Assembly: GCF_049060325.1 (NCBI RefSeq)
Contig: NZ_JBMGPW010000011.1
Location: 1-64,000, forward strand
Reading direction: 5' to 3'
Length of the DNA: 64,000 nucleotides
Source: Vescimonas sanitatis
GTDB taxonomy: Bacteria; Bacillota; Clostridia; Oscillospirales; Oscillospiraceae
Positions 1 to 8,077 of this stretch are shown in pieces. The first letter of the stretch is position 1. Each line of letters starts with the position of its first letter. Position numbers and translations under genes: made by a program. The notes below the pieces were generated by a model. It saw only the letters and a program-made list of their open reading frames with translations, searched no databases and had not been told where the DNA came from.

Positions 1-216
1 GAACAGTCATTATCTTAGCACATGTCTGCCATCTTGTCAACTACTATTTTACCTTTTTTAGACATTTTTCATTGACTCGCTTTACACGCGCTCTGCCCTC
101 CCGGACAGCTTTGTTAGACTACCATACACTGTGCCTTTTGTCAACGCCTTTTTTCCACTTCTATAATAATCGTTCTCTCATAAGCGGAATTTATCTCTCC
201 GTTACCCACAAGCCAC

Positions 217-245
217 TTGACATCCTCCACCCGTCGTGCTACAAT
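217..245 (+). promoter_or_regulatory. Sigma-A type promoter of the thiT transcript
   Basis: TTGACA at 217-222 and TACAAT at 240-245 are separated by 17 bp, a near-consensus housekeeping promoter placed just before the TPP riboswitch. I see no gene or other recognisable element in 1-216. Confidence 0.8.
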
Positions 246-258
246 CGTTCCACAATCC

Positions 259-345
259 AAGGGGCGCTGGCGCAAGCTGGCTGAGATGTGACGTAACGCC
301 GTCCGGTCCCTCGAACCTGATCCGGGTAATGCCGGCGTAGGAATG
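259..345 (+). promoter_or_regulatory. TPP (thiamine pyrophosphate) riboswitch
   Basis: The conserved THI-box elements are readable in order: GGGGCGC at the 5' side, CTGAGATG around 281-288, and the 3' core AACCTGATCCGGGTAATGCC followed by GGCGTAGGAA. THI boxes bind thiamine pyrophosphate and repress thiamine biosynthesis or uptake genes, which fits the transporter gene immediately downstream. The aptamer ends about 35 bp before a terminator hairpin, so control is probably by transcription termination. Confidence 0.93.
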
Positions 346-381
346 CGATCATATCGATTTTCAGATTTCCGCATTGCGACG

Positions 382-413
382 CCTGCATGGCTCGCCATGC
401 GGGAATTTTATTT
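382..413 (+). terminator. Terminator hairpin of the riboswitch expression platform
   Basis: CCTGCATGGC and GCCATGCGGG pair around a TC loop (382-403), followed by AATTTTATTTT. It lies between the TPP aptamer and the thiT ribosome-binding site, as expected for a conditional terminator formed when ligand is bound. Confidence 0.75.
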
Positions 414-431
414 TCGGAGGTACACATTATT

Positions 432-1049
432 ATGAAAAGTCACATGAGAGTCCGCGCCCTGTGCGAAGGCGCTGTACTGGTGGCCGTGGCGCAGATCCTC
501 AGCTACCTGAAGCTGTGGGAGATGCCCTGGGGCGGCAGCGTCGTCCTGTCCATGATCCCCCTGGTGCTGTATGCCGTTCGCTGGGGCCTCGGCGCCGGTC
601 TGCTGGGCGGCTTCGCCTTCGGCGTTCTGCAGTTCATGTTTGACGGCGGCTTCGCCATTGGCTGGCAGTCCATCGTCGGCGACTACCTGGTGGCCTTCAC
701 CGTCCTGGGTCTGGCCGGTCTGGTGGCCCGCCGCAAGAGCGGCGTGTTCACCGGCACTCTGATCGCCGGCTTTTCCCGCTTCCTGGTGCACTATGTGGTG
801 GGCGCCACCGTTTGGGCGGAATACATGCCCGAGACCTTCTTCGGCATGACTATGCACAGCCCCTGGTTCTACTCCCTGCTGTACAATCTGGCGTACATGC
901 TCCCCAACATCGCTATCACCCTTTTGGTCTTTGCCGTGGCGTACAAGCCCCTGAAGAAGTACTTCACCGCATCCGACCTGCTTCCTTCTCCCGCTGCGGC
1001 CCAGCCGGTCAAGGATCCCACCTCTCCCAAATGGGATCCTGAGCGCTGA
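432..1049 (+). CDS. thiT: Thiamine ECF transporter substrate-binding subunit ThiT
   Basis: The product is the membrane S-component that captures thiamine and docks with the shared EcfT/EcfA module for uptake. The 205-residue protein has about six hydrophobic segments and the family's C-terminal signature HSPWFYSLLYNLAYMLPN. The ATG at 432 is chosen because GGAGG lies at 417-421; an upstream in-frame ATG at 387 falls inside the riboswitch terminator. The TPP riboswitch upstream supports the substrate. The gene stands alone and ends in a strong terminator. The identification is secure from motif, length and riboswitch together. Confidence 0.93.
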   Translation: MKSHMRVRALCEGAVLVAVAQILSYLKLWEMPWGGSVVLSMIPLVLYAVRWGLGAGLLGGFAFGVLQFMFDGGFAIGWQSIVGDYLVAFTVLGLAGLVARRKSGVFTGTLIAGFSRFLVHYVVGATVWAEYMPETFFGMTMHSPWFYSLLYNLAYMLPNIAITLLVFAVAYKPLKKYFTASDLLPSPAAAQPVKDPTSPKWDPER

Positions 1050-1079
1050 GCGCTCCCCTCTCCCACGGCTGACGCAGCA

Positions 1080-1108
1080 AGCCCCACCCGAATGGGTGGG
1101 GCTTTTTC
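1080..1108 (+). terminator. Rho-independent terminator of thiT
   Basis: AGCCCCACCC and GGGTGGGGCT form a GC-rich stem around a GAAT loop, followed by TTTTTC. Confidence 0.9.
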
Positions 1109-1179
1109 ATATTGGACAGCAGTACCGCCTGCAAACGCACCAGGCGGGTGCTCTTTACCGACCTGCAGCGAATACCGTG

Positions 1180-1728
1180 TTACTCTTTCTTATCCAAATC
1201 GTGCAGCCGTATCGTCGAATAACACTTTCGAAGCTGATTGCTGATTTGCGGCGGCGTATTTGCCACCAGCCTTTCATAAGTCTTTTTGCAATACTGCACA
1301 CGCATAAAACTCCTTGACGGCTTCATCCGATTGATCCGGTGATAATACATTGCAGGAATTGGGGTTTTACTGAAATACATCCAAAACTGCTTCCTGCCGT
1401 CCAATAAGCCATAGTCAACGCCAATATGGTGCATATCACTGTAGTAAAAGGTCCTGTGCGTAAACAATGCCCAAAATACTATCCGATCTTCACATATTTC
1501 AGCAACAGCGGCCCACTGGTAACGCGTACAAAAAAGCGTCACCAGCAGCGCAAGATAGATAACCGCAACGAGAAGTGTCACTTGCAGCGCACCTGGAACT
1601 CGCAGGAATGCTCCGATGGATTCTTGATGGGAAATCAGCATAATCGCGTATGCTGCCGGGATACTGATCATCAACAATACCGATAGCATAAAGGTATGCG
1701 GGGCTGCAACAAGCCTTTCTTTCTTCAT
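1180..1728 (-). CDS. Membrane protein with two N-terminal helices, paralogue of the 5291-5920 gene
   Basis: I do not recognise a named family. The 182-residue product has two hydrophobic segments in its first 70 residues, then a soluble domain beginning near a VAEICEDRIVFWALF stretch that resembles a bacterial PH-like domain. It aligns with the protein at 5291-5920 over this region: HHIGVDYG versus RYTGIDYR, YFSKTPIPAM versus YFSTKSYPQA, and KKTYERLVANTPPQIS versus EKLCRYMSEWLPEPYE. The ATG at 1728 is preferred over an upstream start because a GAGGTG motif lies just before it. It reads towards thiT. Function unknown. Confidence 0.7.
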   Translation of the reverse strand: MKKERLVAAPHTFMLSVLLMISIPAAYAIMLISHQESIGAFLRVPGALQVTLLVAVIYLALLVTLFCTRYQWAAVAEICEDRIVFWALFTHRTFYYSDMHHIGVDYGLLDGRKQFWMYFSKTPIPAMYYHRINRMKPSRSFMRVQYCKKTYERLVANTPPQISNQLRKCYSTIRLHDLDKKE

Positions 1729-1763
1729 CACGCACCTCGATCCAACTCTCATTCCTCAGTATA

Positions 1764-1811
1764 GAAAAAAGCCTTACTTCCGACACCATGCAATGGTTCA
1801 AAAGTAAGGCT
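1764..1811 (-). terminator. Terminator downstream of tRNA-Gln
   Basis: On the minus strand AGCCTTACTT and AAGTAAGGCT pair around a loop containing a small CCATTGCATGG hairpin, followed by TTTTTTC. It begins a few bases after the CCA end of the tRNA. Confidence 0.8.
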
Positions 1812-1814
1812 CCA

Positions 1815-1888
1815 TGGCAGCGGGAGAAGGATTCGAACCCTCACATACGGAGTCAGAGTCCGCTGTGCTACCTTTACACAATCCCGCT
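1815..1888 (-). tRNA. tRNA-Gln (anticodon CUG)
   Basis: The minus strand folds as a complete tRNA: acceptor AGCGGGA/TCCCGCT, anticodon stem GCGGA/TCCGT with loop CTCTGAC giving anticodon CTG, T-arm with TTCGAAT, and an encoded CCA end (1815-1817). The 74-nt length includes CCA. A near-consensus promoter lies 22 bp upstream and a terminator follows, so it is a single-gene unit. Confidence 0.95.
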
Positions 1889-1909
1889 GTGTTCCGACGA
1901 ACAAAAACT

Positions 1910-1937
1910 ATTATACAGGTTTTCCCTTGTTTGTCAA
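1910..1937 (-). promoter_or_regulatory. Promoter of tRNA-Gln
   Basis: On the minus strand TTGACA (1937-1932) and TATAAT (1915-1910) are separated by 16 bp; both hexamers match the consensus perfectly. Confidence 0.85.
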
Positions 1938-1974
1938 CAGTTTTTTCGCGCACTCCTCCCATTTATTTTCACAT

Positions 1975-2592
1975 CTATTTTCCCAACCACTGCCGCAGGC
2001 GTTCCCACAGCTCCACAGCGCGGAATTTCAACACATATCCGCTGTCCGCTTCTGTGATAAGCTGCACATCGTCGCCGTCCAGCCCGGCGCGCAGCGCCGT
2101 ATCCTCCAACTCTGTGCAGGAGGCCATGCACAGCGGTGGGTACACCACACACCACCAGTTCCGGCCGGCACCCTCGCCGATGATGACGCGCAGCGCCATG
2201 TACTCTCCCGCCGGCAGGGCGAAGCCGTCGTACTCCTTCCGTGGAAACTCCGCCATCTCCAGCGCCGCATGCACCGGGTACGCTCCGCCGCAGGCATCAT
2301 AAGCCGTCCTCTCCAGCTCCGGCAGTGCCGCGTTTAGATCCTCCATCGCCTCCTCCCTGTTCGATGCCTGACGCAGGATTGCCTCGGCGCGTGTCAACAC
2401 CGCATCCCGCGCCAGCAGCTTCATAGTCTGGTCGTCTTCGCTGTCCGAATTGGCAATAACGTGCAGGCGGATCATCTTTTCCTGCAAGCCGTCCTGCCGG
2501 TGCAGCGATGCCGCGCCCACCAACAGCGTTACCGCCAACGCTAACAGCACCGCGATTTCGATAGGTCTCCATTTATTTATATATGTATGCAT
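1975..2592 (-). CDS. spoIIR: Stage II sporulation protein R (SpoIIR)
   Basis: SpoIIR is the forespore-made, secreted signal that triggers SpoIIGA to activate sigma-E in the mother cell. The protein (205 residues) has an N-terminal hydrophobic segment (LLALAVTLLVGAA) and the family signature RLHVIANSDSEDDQ followed by KLLARDAVL, with a length close to family norm. The ATG at 2592 is preferred over an in-frame GTG at 2601 because the AAAGGA motif is 10 bases upstream of the ATG but only about 2 from the GTG. Unusually, that motif lies partly inside the ispE terminator stem. In other species it is sigma-F dependent; I cannot confirm such a promoter here. Confidence 0.92.
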   Translation of the reverse strand: MHTYINKWRPIEIAVLLALAVTLLVGAASLHRQDGLQEKMIRLHVIANSDSEDDQTMKLLARDAVLTRAEAILRQASNREEAMEDLNAALPELERTAYDACGGAYPVHAALEMAEFPRKEYDGFALPAGEYMALRVIIGEGAGRNWWCVVYPPLCMASCTELEDTALRAGLDGDDVQLITEADSGYVLKFRAVELWERLRQWLGK

Positions 2593-2639
2593 AAAAAGCA
2601 CCGTCCTTTGTAGATTTGCCTACATTTTGGACGGTGCTT
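2593..2639 (-). terminator. ispE terminator that overlaps the spoIIR ribosome-binding site
   Basis: On the minus strand AAGCACCGTCC (2639-2629) pairs with GGACGGTGCTT (2606-2596) and is followed by TTTTT, which directly abuts the spoIIR ATG. The loop holds a second small stem, TGTAG/CTACA. The spoIIR Shine-Dalgarno AAAGGA (2609-2604) overlaps the 3' arm, so readthrough RNA would mask it. Confidence 0.85.
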
Positions 2640-2646
2640 CGTGTTT

Positions 2647-3495
2647 TTATACCGGTCGAGCCACAAATACCCACGGCCATGTTTTTTTCAGCGCCACCGC
2701 TGCCGCAGCAGCCGCGCTCTGATCGTCGAACAGGCCAAACACTGCGCTGCCGCTGCCGCTGAGCAGCGTACCCAGCGCGCCCTGCTCCCGAAGCGCGTCC
2801 TTGATGGTCCTCAGGCTGCTGTCCTTCGGCACCACCCGCTCAAAGCTGTTGTGCAGCTCCACCGCCACCGCATGGACATTGTTCGCCGCCACCGCGTCCT
2901 GCATATAGCGGCTGTTCCGCACCAGCACCGAACCCGGCTCATCCAGCCGTCGATACATCTCTGCCGTGGAATAGCCCTCATCGGGCTTCACCACCACGAA
3001 CCAACCCGCGGCTAGCTGCGGCAGCGGCGAAACGACCTCTCCCCTGCCCGTAGCCAACTGCGTACCGCCCCGGATAAAAAACGGCACATCGCTGCCCAGC
3101 CTTGCCGCCAGCGTTTCCAGCCTGCCGTCGCTTATATCCGGCGCGTACAGTGTCCGCAGCGCCCGCAGCACCGCCGCCGCGTCGCTGCTGCCGCCGCCCA
3201 GTCCCGCCTGCACGGGAATGTGTTTCTCCAACGTGATCGTCACGCCGTCGCTTTTCGTCCCCGTTTCGGCAAAAAACGCTCGCGCTGCCTTCATGCACAG
3301 ATTGTCGTCGACATTCTCCGTCACCGGCACACTGCAAAGCAGTGTGTCGCGCCCTGTACCGCGCTCCACTGTTACGGTGTCCCACAGACTGATGCGCTGC
3401 ATAACAGACATTACAGCATGATAGCCATCCGGACGTCGGCTGCCCACCTGAAGCGTCAGGTTCACCTTGGCATATGCTTTTTCCATACACTTCAT
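2647..3495 (-). CDS. ispE: 4-diphosphocytidyl-2-C-methyl-D-erythritol kinase IspE
   Basis: IspE phosphorylates CDP-methylerythritol in the non-mevalonate (MEP) isoprenoid pathway. The 282-residue GHMP-kinase fold protein shows the N-terminal AKVNL motif (K10) and the ATP-binding glycine loop PVQAGLGGGSSDAA (residues 94-107). Length matches the family. The ATG at 3495 has GAGGAA 6 bases upstream. It ends at a strong terminator that also contains the ribosome-binding site of spoIIR, the next gene on the same strand. Confidence 0.95.
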   Translation of the reverse strand: MKCMEKAYAKVNLTLQVGSRRPDGYHAVMSVMQRISLWDTVTVERGTGRDTLLCSVPVTENVDDNLCMKAARAFFAETGTKSDGVTITLEKHIPVQAGLGGGSSDAAAVLRALRTLYAPDISDGRLETLAARLGSDVPFFIRGGTQLATGRGEVVSPLPQLAAGWFVVVKPDEGYSTAEMYRRLDEPGSVLVRNSRYMQDAVAANNVHAVAVELHNSFERVVPKDSSLRTIKDALREQGALGTLLSGSGSAVFGLFDDQSAAAAAAVALKKTWPWVFVARPV

Positions 3496-3507
3496 AGCGG
3501 TTCCTCA

Positions 3508-3542
3508 CAAAAAATAGTGCTGCGGCATTGCCGCAGCACTAT
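3508..3542 (-). terminator. Terminator of the DUF1015 gene
   Basis: A near-perfect palindrome at 3514-3542 (ATAGTGCTGCGGC, CAT or ATT loop, GCCGCAGCACTAT) is followed on the minus strand by TTTTTTG, separating the DUF1015 gene from ispE. Confidence 0.9.
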
Positions 3543-3572
3543 TATAGCACACTGTACGCGACCGCGCCAGCC

Positions 3573-4856
3573 TTACTTAACGATCTTGCGGGCCTCGATG
3601 TAGTAGCGCTTATCCTGAGCATGACCCATAGAGAAGGTCTTACGGGGCAGCACGCCGTCGGCCATGACGGTCTTGAACAGCTGCTCCTTGCCCATGGCGG
3701 GCAGTAGGAATCCCATATTGCCGGGCTTACTGCCCAGCTCACGGGTCACGTCGTCACCGTGGATATAGTCCACCTCGCCGCCGTTGTCCTTCAGGTACTG
3801 GTCAATAACGCCCTGTAGCGTACCCACCGCCAACTGCACCTTGGGGTCGGGCACAGTGATGAAGTGGCTCTCGCCGTTCCACACGAACTCGATGGTGTGG
3901 CCGTCGCCCTTGCCCTCATAGGCGTTGGGATAGGCGGCGCGGAAGGCGTCCATGAACTTCTGGTGATCCACGCCGAACAGCACCCGGTGGATGGGCTCGA
4001 ACTGCAGGGCATCGTCGTGGTTATTGACCACCTCCACCAGTGCGTAGCGGGCGGGAAGCGCCAGATACTCCTCGGGGGTCTTGCCCTTCTTCTGCTCCTC
4101 ATAGCAGGCCTTGGCAGTAGCCAGAGAATGGTTGCCGTCGCCCACGGCGAACAGCAGGGGCGCCACGCCGGAGACGTTGTACTTTTTCTGCATGGCTTCA
4201 TCGGTGGTCAGGCCCTCCAGAGCATTGGCCACAGCATCGATCTGCTTATCGGACAGCTTAAAGCCGCGGATGTGGCCGCCGTCCTGCATCAGGTCGAAAT
4301 CATACACCTTCTCCATCCCCTCGGCAGCGGCAGTCAGGGGCTCAATAACGGTCTTGTCAGGATCGTCGATCAGCAGCATGACGTGGGGCAGCTCGATGGG
4401 CGCGTTGCGGCGCACCTTGGCGCGGGGCGGGATGCGATCCAGCACGGTGCCCTCGGTGGCGCGGATCAGGGCGCCGGAGCCGGGGGTGAAATCGTAAGCG
4501 TCCAGATCCACCATACCGATCAGGCCGTGGCGGATCTTGCCGTCGGACTGCTGGCGCTCAATATAAATCAAGGAGTCAGTCAGCGTCTCAAACACACCGT
4601 CCGCCAGATACTTCTTCATGGCGTTATTGATATTCTCAATGTACTCGTCCACGTTGGGTGCCTTCAGATTGGCTTCCGGCAGGATCAGGCGCAGGGTGGA
4701 GGGCGCATCGCCCACTTTTTCCTCCACTGCCTGCCAGTACTCCGGCTCAGAGGTGAACTGGTCGCAGGCGACGACCGCCCACTTGTTCATGTCCTGGCCC
4801 TTGGGCAGCAGGATATCCGCAGGATAAAAACCCAGCTTGTCAAACTTCTTGTTCAT
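3573..4856 (-). CDS. DUF1015 family protein
   Basis: The 427-residue protein belongs to the DUF1015 (COG4198) family, recognisable from its N-terminal FYPADILLPKG, the CDQFTSEPEYW motif near residue 31, the internal VGDGNHSLATAKACYE stretch and the YIHGDD motif near the C-terminus. The HSLATAK region resembles a conserved catalytic-looking motif, but the biochemical role is not established to my knowledge; linkage to serine or amino-acid metabolism genes in other genomes is only suggestive. Length is typical. An AAGGAGG ribosome-binding site precedes the ATG. It is monocistronic, with its own terminator. Confidence 0.85.
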   Translation of the reverse strand: MNKKFDKLGFYPADILLPKGQDMNKWAVVACDQFTSEPEYWQAVEEKVGDAPSTLRLILPEANLKAPNVDEYIENINNAMKKYLADGVFETLTDSLIYIERQQSDGKIRHGLIGMVDLDAYDFTPGSGALIRATEGTVLDRIPPRAKVRRNAPIELPHVMLLIDDPDKTVIEPLTAAAEGMEKVYDFDLMQDGGHIRGFKLSDKQIDAVANALEGLTTDEAMQKKYNVSGVAPLLFAVGDGNHSLATAKACYEEQKKGKTPEEYLALPARYALVEVVNNHDDALQFEPIHRVLFGVDHQKFMDAFRAAYPNAYEGKGDGHTIEFVWNGESHFITVPDPKVQLAVGTLQGVIDQYLKDNGGEVDYIHGDDVTRELGSKPGNMGFLLPAMGKEQLFKTVMADGVLPRKTFSMGHAQDKRYYIEARKIVK

Positions 4857-5049
4857 GGTCTCCTCCTTTTGTATATGTACATGGTCGTGTACAGATTGTT
4901 CTATACTAATAATACCAAATTAACGCTGCTTTTGCAATCGCTTTTCCAAATTTATTCAGGCAAACTGAAAATTTTTTTGTGTATATACGATGTTGCCAGG
5001 GAAATGCTATACAAAGCAGTAGTCTTTTCAGAATGGAGGTCTTTGTTAT

Positions 5050-5256
5050 ATGAAGGTTCTGGATCGCGTGGCGCTGGCGCTGGTCATCATCGGCGCGCTG
5101 AACTGGGGCGCCGTGGGGCTGTTCCGCTTCGACTGCGTGGCAGCCATTTTCGGCGGCCAGTCCGTGGCCATCAGCCGTGTTATCTACGCACTGGTGGGAC
5201 TTGCCGGCCTGTGGTGCATCACCATTCTGTTCCGCGATGCACCCGCCGAAGCGTGA
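5050..5256 (+). CDS. DUF378 family small membrane protein
   Basis: A 68-residue protein with two predicted transmembrane helices and the DUF378 hallmark ALNWGAVGLFRFD between them. The family (about 65-80 residues) is widespread in Firmicutes, of unknown function. The ATG follows GGAGG at 5035-5039. It is a single gene ending at a bidirectional terminator. Confidence 0.85.
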   Translation: MKVLDRVALALVIIGALNWGAVGLFRFDCVAAIFGGQSVAISRVIYALVGLAGLWCITILFRDAPAEA

Positions 5257-5264
5257 GAATAACG

Positions 5265-5292
5265 AAAAGACCGCCGAAAGGCGGTCTTTTTC
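5265..5292. terminator. Bidirectional terminator between convergent genes
   Basis: AAAAGACCGCC (5265-5275) and GGCGGTCTTTT (5280-5290) pair around a GAAA tetraloop; A-tracts and T-tracts on both sides allow use by DUF378 and by the convergent gene whose stop is at 5291. Confidence 0.85.
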
Positions 5293-5920
5293 AGAGTTTT
5301 CGACTCATTTCATTTTCTCTTCCGCGCTTGCGCTCCCTCTTTCTGCGCCGCGCTTCATAGCCATCGCTGGCTGCGGCAAACACCCTCTCATACGGCTCCG
5401 GCAGCCACTCACTCATATAGCGGCAAAGCTTCTCACCGGCCGGGAATTTAATAAATCCCTTTTTGTTGCGCAGCAGATAGCTCTTGTTCCGGCACGCCTG
5501 CGGATAAGACTTTGTGGAAAAATACGCCATATCTACAGGCGTAACCGCTTTTCGCGCCGAACCCGGCCAGCGGTAGTCGATGCCGGTATATCGAATATCC
5601 GTCTTTCTCAGCCGCACTGTCCGCATAAAGGGACACTTCCAAACGATCTCGTCCTCCGTGACCACAAGGCACCCAAAGCATCTGTACCAGAACTGACGAA
5701 GCAGTGCGTAGTACAACGACACCTCTACCAGCAGGAGAAAAGGTATCTCCCACCATGCCAGCATCATTCCGGCCATTCTGTCCCGCACAAAGAGATACGG
5801 GAGCCACACCATAACAGCCAGTACCGCCAACATGAGAAAACGCCCCTCGGTCAGTAGGATGATGTGCTCGTGAAACACTTTTCGCTTTACAATATCCGCT
5901 TTTTCCGCCTGGCGTTTCAT
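5291..5920 (-). CDS. Membrane protein, paralogue of the 1180-1728 gene
   Basis: The 209-residue protein has a short charged N-terminus, two hydrophobic segments (about residues 28-45 and 54-72), then a soluble domain starting CLVVTEDEIVWKCPF, again PH-like in appearance, and an arginine/lysine-rich C-terminus (ARRRKRERKRGREN). It shares aligned motifs with the protein encoded at 1180-1728, so the genome carries at least two members. It is followed on the same strand upstream by a separate small membrane-protein gene. Function unknown. Confidence 0.7.
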   Translation of the reverse strand: MKRQAEKADIVKRKVFHEHIILLTEGRFLMLAVLAVMVWLPYLFVRDRMAGMMLAWWEIPFLLLVEVSLYYALLRQFWYRCFGCLVVTEDEIVWKCPFMRTVRLRKTDIRYTGIDYRWPGSARKAVTPVDMAYFSTKSYPQACRNKSYLLRNKKGFIKFPAGEKLCRYMSEWLPEPYERVFAAASDGYEARRRKRERKRGRENEMSRKL

Positions 5921-5964
5921 GGTGCCGCCTTTCCATCAACCTGATAAAGCCTTTTTGCTGACAG

Positions 5965-6288
5965 TCAAAGCATACCGCCGTTATAGCGGCGCTGGACGCG
6001 CCAAAGAATGGCGAATGACGCCGCAAGACCGACGAACAGCACCACCAGCGAAGCGGTGACCGCGCCGGGAAGTGTCCACAGAAGAGAGACAATCCCACTA
6101 AGTACCAGTGTTCCCGCAAGGGCGAAAAGTCCGGTGGAAAAGGCCCGGCCATAGGCTGCCATATCCTCCGATCTGACTCTCTCCCTGTGATATTCATGGA
6201 TCAACCCCGTTTTTCCGTGGTAGATCAGGAGTCCGAGCAGTAGAAAAAGGGCTGCGATGGCCCACATAAGAACAGCATAGGCTATCAT
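5965..6288 (-). CDS. Small three-helix membrane protein, DUF3784-like
   Basis: The 107-residue product has three hydrophobic segments (AYAVLMWAIAALFLLLGLLIY, LFALAGTLVLSGIVSLLW and VTASLVVLFVGLAASFAILW) with a loop of polar residues after the first. Size and topology resemble DUF3784 proteins of Firmicutes; this is a tentative match. The ATG at 6288 is chosen over an upstream ATG at 6315 because GGAGG is 8 bases before it. It may be co-transcribed with the paralogue gene downstream (5291-5920), 44 bp away. Confidence 0.65.
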   Translation of the reverse strand: MIAYAVLMWAIAALFLLLGLLIYHGKTGLIHEYHRERVRSEDMAAYGRAFSTGLFALAGTLVLSGIVSLLWTLPGAVTASLVVLFVGLAASFAILWRVQRRYNGGML

Positions 6289-6336
6289 AGACGTATCCTC
6301 CACAATTTGTTGCATAACTTCTACATATTTTGTGCT

Positions 6337-8076
6337 CTATTTTACCAATAAATGTTTTACTAATTCCTCGTTCGGGTCAGCTAAAACGGTCTGATAATTG
6401 GTATAAACTACCATTCCGGGCTTGGCGGCGGCGGGCTTCTTTACGAACTTTACCTGGGTGAAGTCAACGGGTACTTTTGTGCTGCTTTGCGCCTGGGAAA
6501 AATAGGCGGCCAGAGAGGCGGCCTCCGCGATGCTCTGTGCATCGGGTCGTCCGCCACCGGTGGACAGTATGACATGGGAGCCGTGGATCTTCTGGGTGTG
6601 GAACCACAGGTCCCACTTCTCCGCCGTCCTGGTGGTCAGGCGGTCGTTCTGCCGGTTGCTGCGGCCCACAAAAATCGGCAATCCGGCGGAGGAACGGAAC
6701 TCCCGGGGCTTGCTGGGGCGCTGGAAGGGCTGCTTTTTCCCACCCTTGGCGCGAAGATAGCCGCCGTCGGTCAGTTCGGCGCGGATGTCATTGAAATCCT
6801 GCTCGGACTCGGCCTGCGCCAGCTCCTGCAGAACACTCTCCAGGTACTCCAGTTCAGCACCGGCTCTGGTCAGCTGCTCCGTGAGGTATTTTTCCGCGGT
6901 CTTGGCTTTTGTATATTTTTTGAAGTATTTAGCGGCATTTTCCTGGGGTGAAAGGCGGACATCCAACGGAATATCTATGTCTTTGCACGCCGGATCATAG
7001 TAGTTCTGCGCCGTGAGGCGGCTCATGCCGCGCTCCATCCGATACAGATTTGCCGTGATCAATTCGCCGTAAATGCGCCACTTATCCCGATCTTTGCTGT
7101 CCAAAAGCTCCTTTTCCTGCATGGTGATCTTGCGGCGCAGACGAGCGGCGGCGTTATTGGCCGTTTTCAGCAGGTCCTGCCCCTTCTGCTTGACACGGTC
7201 CGCCTGCTCGCGCTTGGCGTAGAAGTTATCCAACAGGGCGGAAAAGCTGCCGTACTCCTCTGCCGCTGCCGCGCTGCCGTACTGACAAACAGGCAGATAG
7301 GTGAAGTCCATAGGCGCGCCGGAGCGTTTCAGCATAACGGGTGTAAAGTTGTTAGCATTCACAGTGTCGCGCCATACGGAGAACGCGGCCCAAAGTGTCT
7401 CGGCTGTCCGCGGCGCAGGGGCATCCACGGCACCGCAGGCACGAAACGCGATCTCACGGGCCACCAGCGGTGAGATACCGTTGAAGGTGTCCACCAGCCA
7501 CTTGTCCGCAGGCATATCCTCTCCTGCCACGGCGGCAAGACGGGAAAACACCCACCTCTCTACTGTAAAGGGTTCAACCTTGTCTGGTGCTGCGGGCAAA
7601 CGATAAAACAGGCCCGGAAGCACCTGACGGTCCGGGTTCATCTCGAAGTCGATGCGGCGCAGGCAGTCCAGGATACGGCCGTCCTTATCGGCTAAAATGA
7701 GGTTGGCGCGGCGGGGAAACGCCTCTAAAATGAGGGAAAAACGGGTGCGGTCGCCCAACTCGTCGGCGGCGGAAATGTGTATGTTTACCACACGTTCCAG
7801 CGGTATTTGTTCAATTTTTTCAATAATTCCGCCTGACAGATACTTTCGCAAAAGCATACAGAACATGGGGGGCTGGGCGGGATTGTCCCGAAGCTGCTCC
7901 GTCAGGTGCAGGCGGGGTTGTCCGCCACCGGCGGACAGCAGCAGGCGGCGGCTGCCGCGGAGCAGCAGCACCACCTGGTCGCGAGCAGGCTGCTGTATTT
8001 TCTCGATACGGCTGCCGGCGACAAGGGGCGAAAGCTCCGCCACCACAGCTTGCAGGCATACGGCATCCAGGGGCAT
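6337..8076 (-). CDS. rqcH: RqcH (NFACT/FbpA family) ribosome quality-control factor
   Basis: RqcH binds obstructed 50S subunits with peptidyl-tRNA and adds C-terminal alanine tails that mark stalled peptides for degradation. The 579-residue protein has the NFACT-N domain from the start (MPLDAVCLQAVVAEL), a central charged helical region with coiled-coil character (about residues 280-430) and a C-terminal NFACT-R/DUF814 domain with KWDLWFHTQKIHGSHVIL. Length fits the family. It begins one base after the end of mrnC, so the two are translationally coupled. Older annotations call it fibronectin-binding protein A. Confidence 0.92.
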   Translation of the reverse strand: MPLDAVCLQAVVAELSPLVAGSRIEKIQQPARDQVVLLLRGSRRLLLSAGGGQPRLHLTEQLRDNPAQPPMFCMLLRKYLSGGIIEKIEQIPLERVVNIHISAADELGDRTRFSLILEAFPRRANLILADKDGRILDCLRRIDFEMNPDRQVLPGLFYRLPAAPDKVEPFTVERWVFSRLAAVAGEDMPADKWLVDTFNGISPLVAREIAFRACGAVDAPAPRTAETLWAAFSVWRDTVNANNFTPVMLKRSGAPMDFTYLPVCQYGSAAAAEEYGSFSALLDNFYAKREQADRVKQKGQDLLKTANNAAARLRRKITMQEKELLDSKDRDKWRIYGELITANLYRMERGMSRLTAQNYYDPACKDIDIPLDVRLSPQENAAKYFKKYTKAKTAEKYLTEQLTRAGAELEYLESVLQELAQAESEQDFNDIRAELTDGGYLRAKGGKKQPFQRPSKPREFRSSAGLPIFVGRSNRQNDRLTTRTAEKWDLWFHTQKIHGSHVILSTGGGRPDAQSIAEAASLAAYFSQAQSSTKVPVDFTQVKFVKKPAAAKPGMVVYTNYQTVLADPNEELVKHLLVK

Positions 8077-8077
8077 A

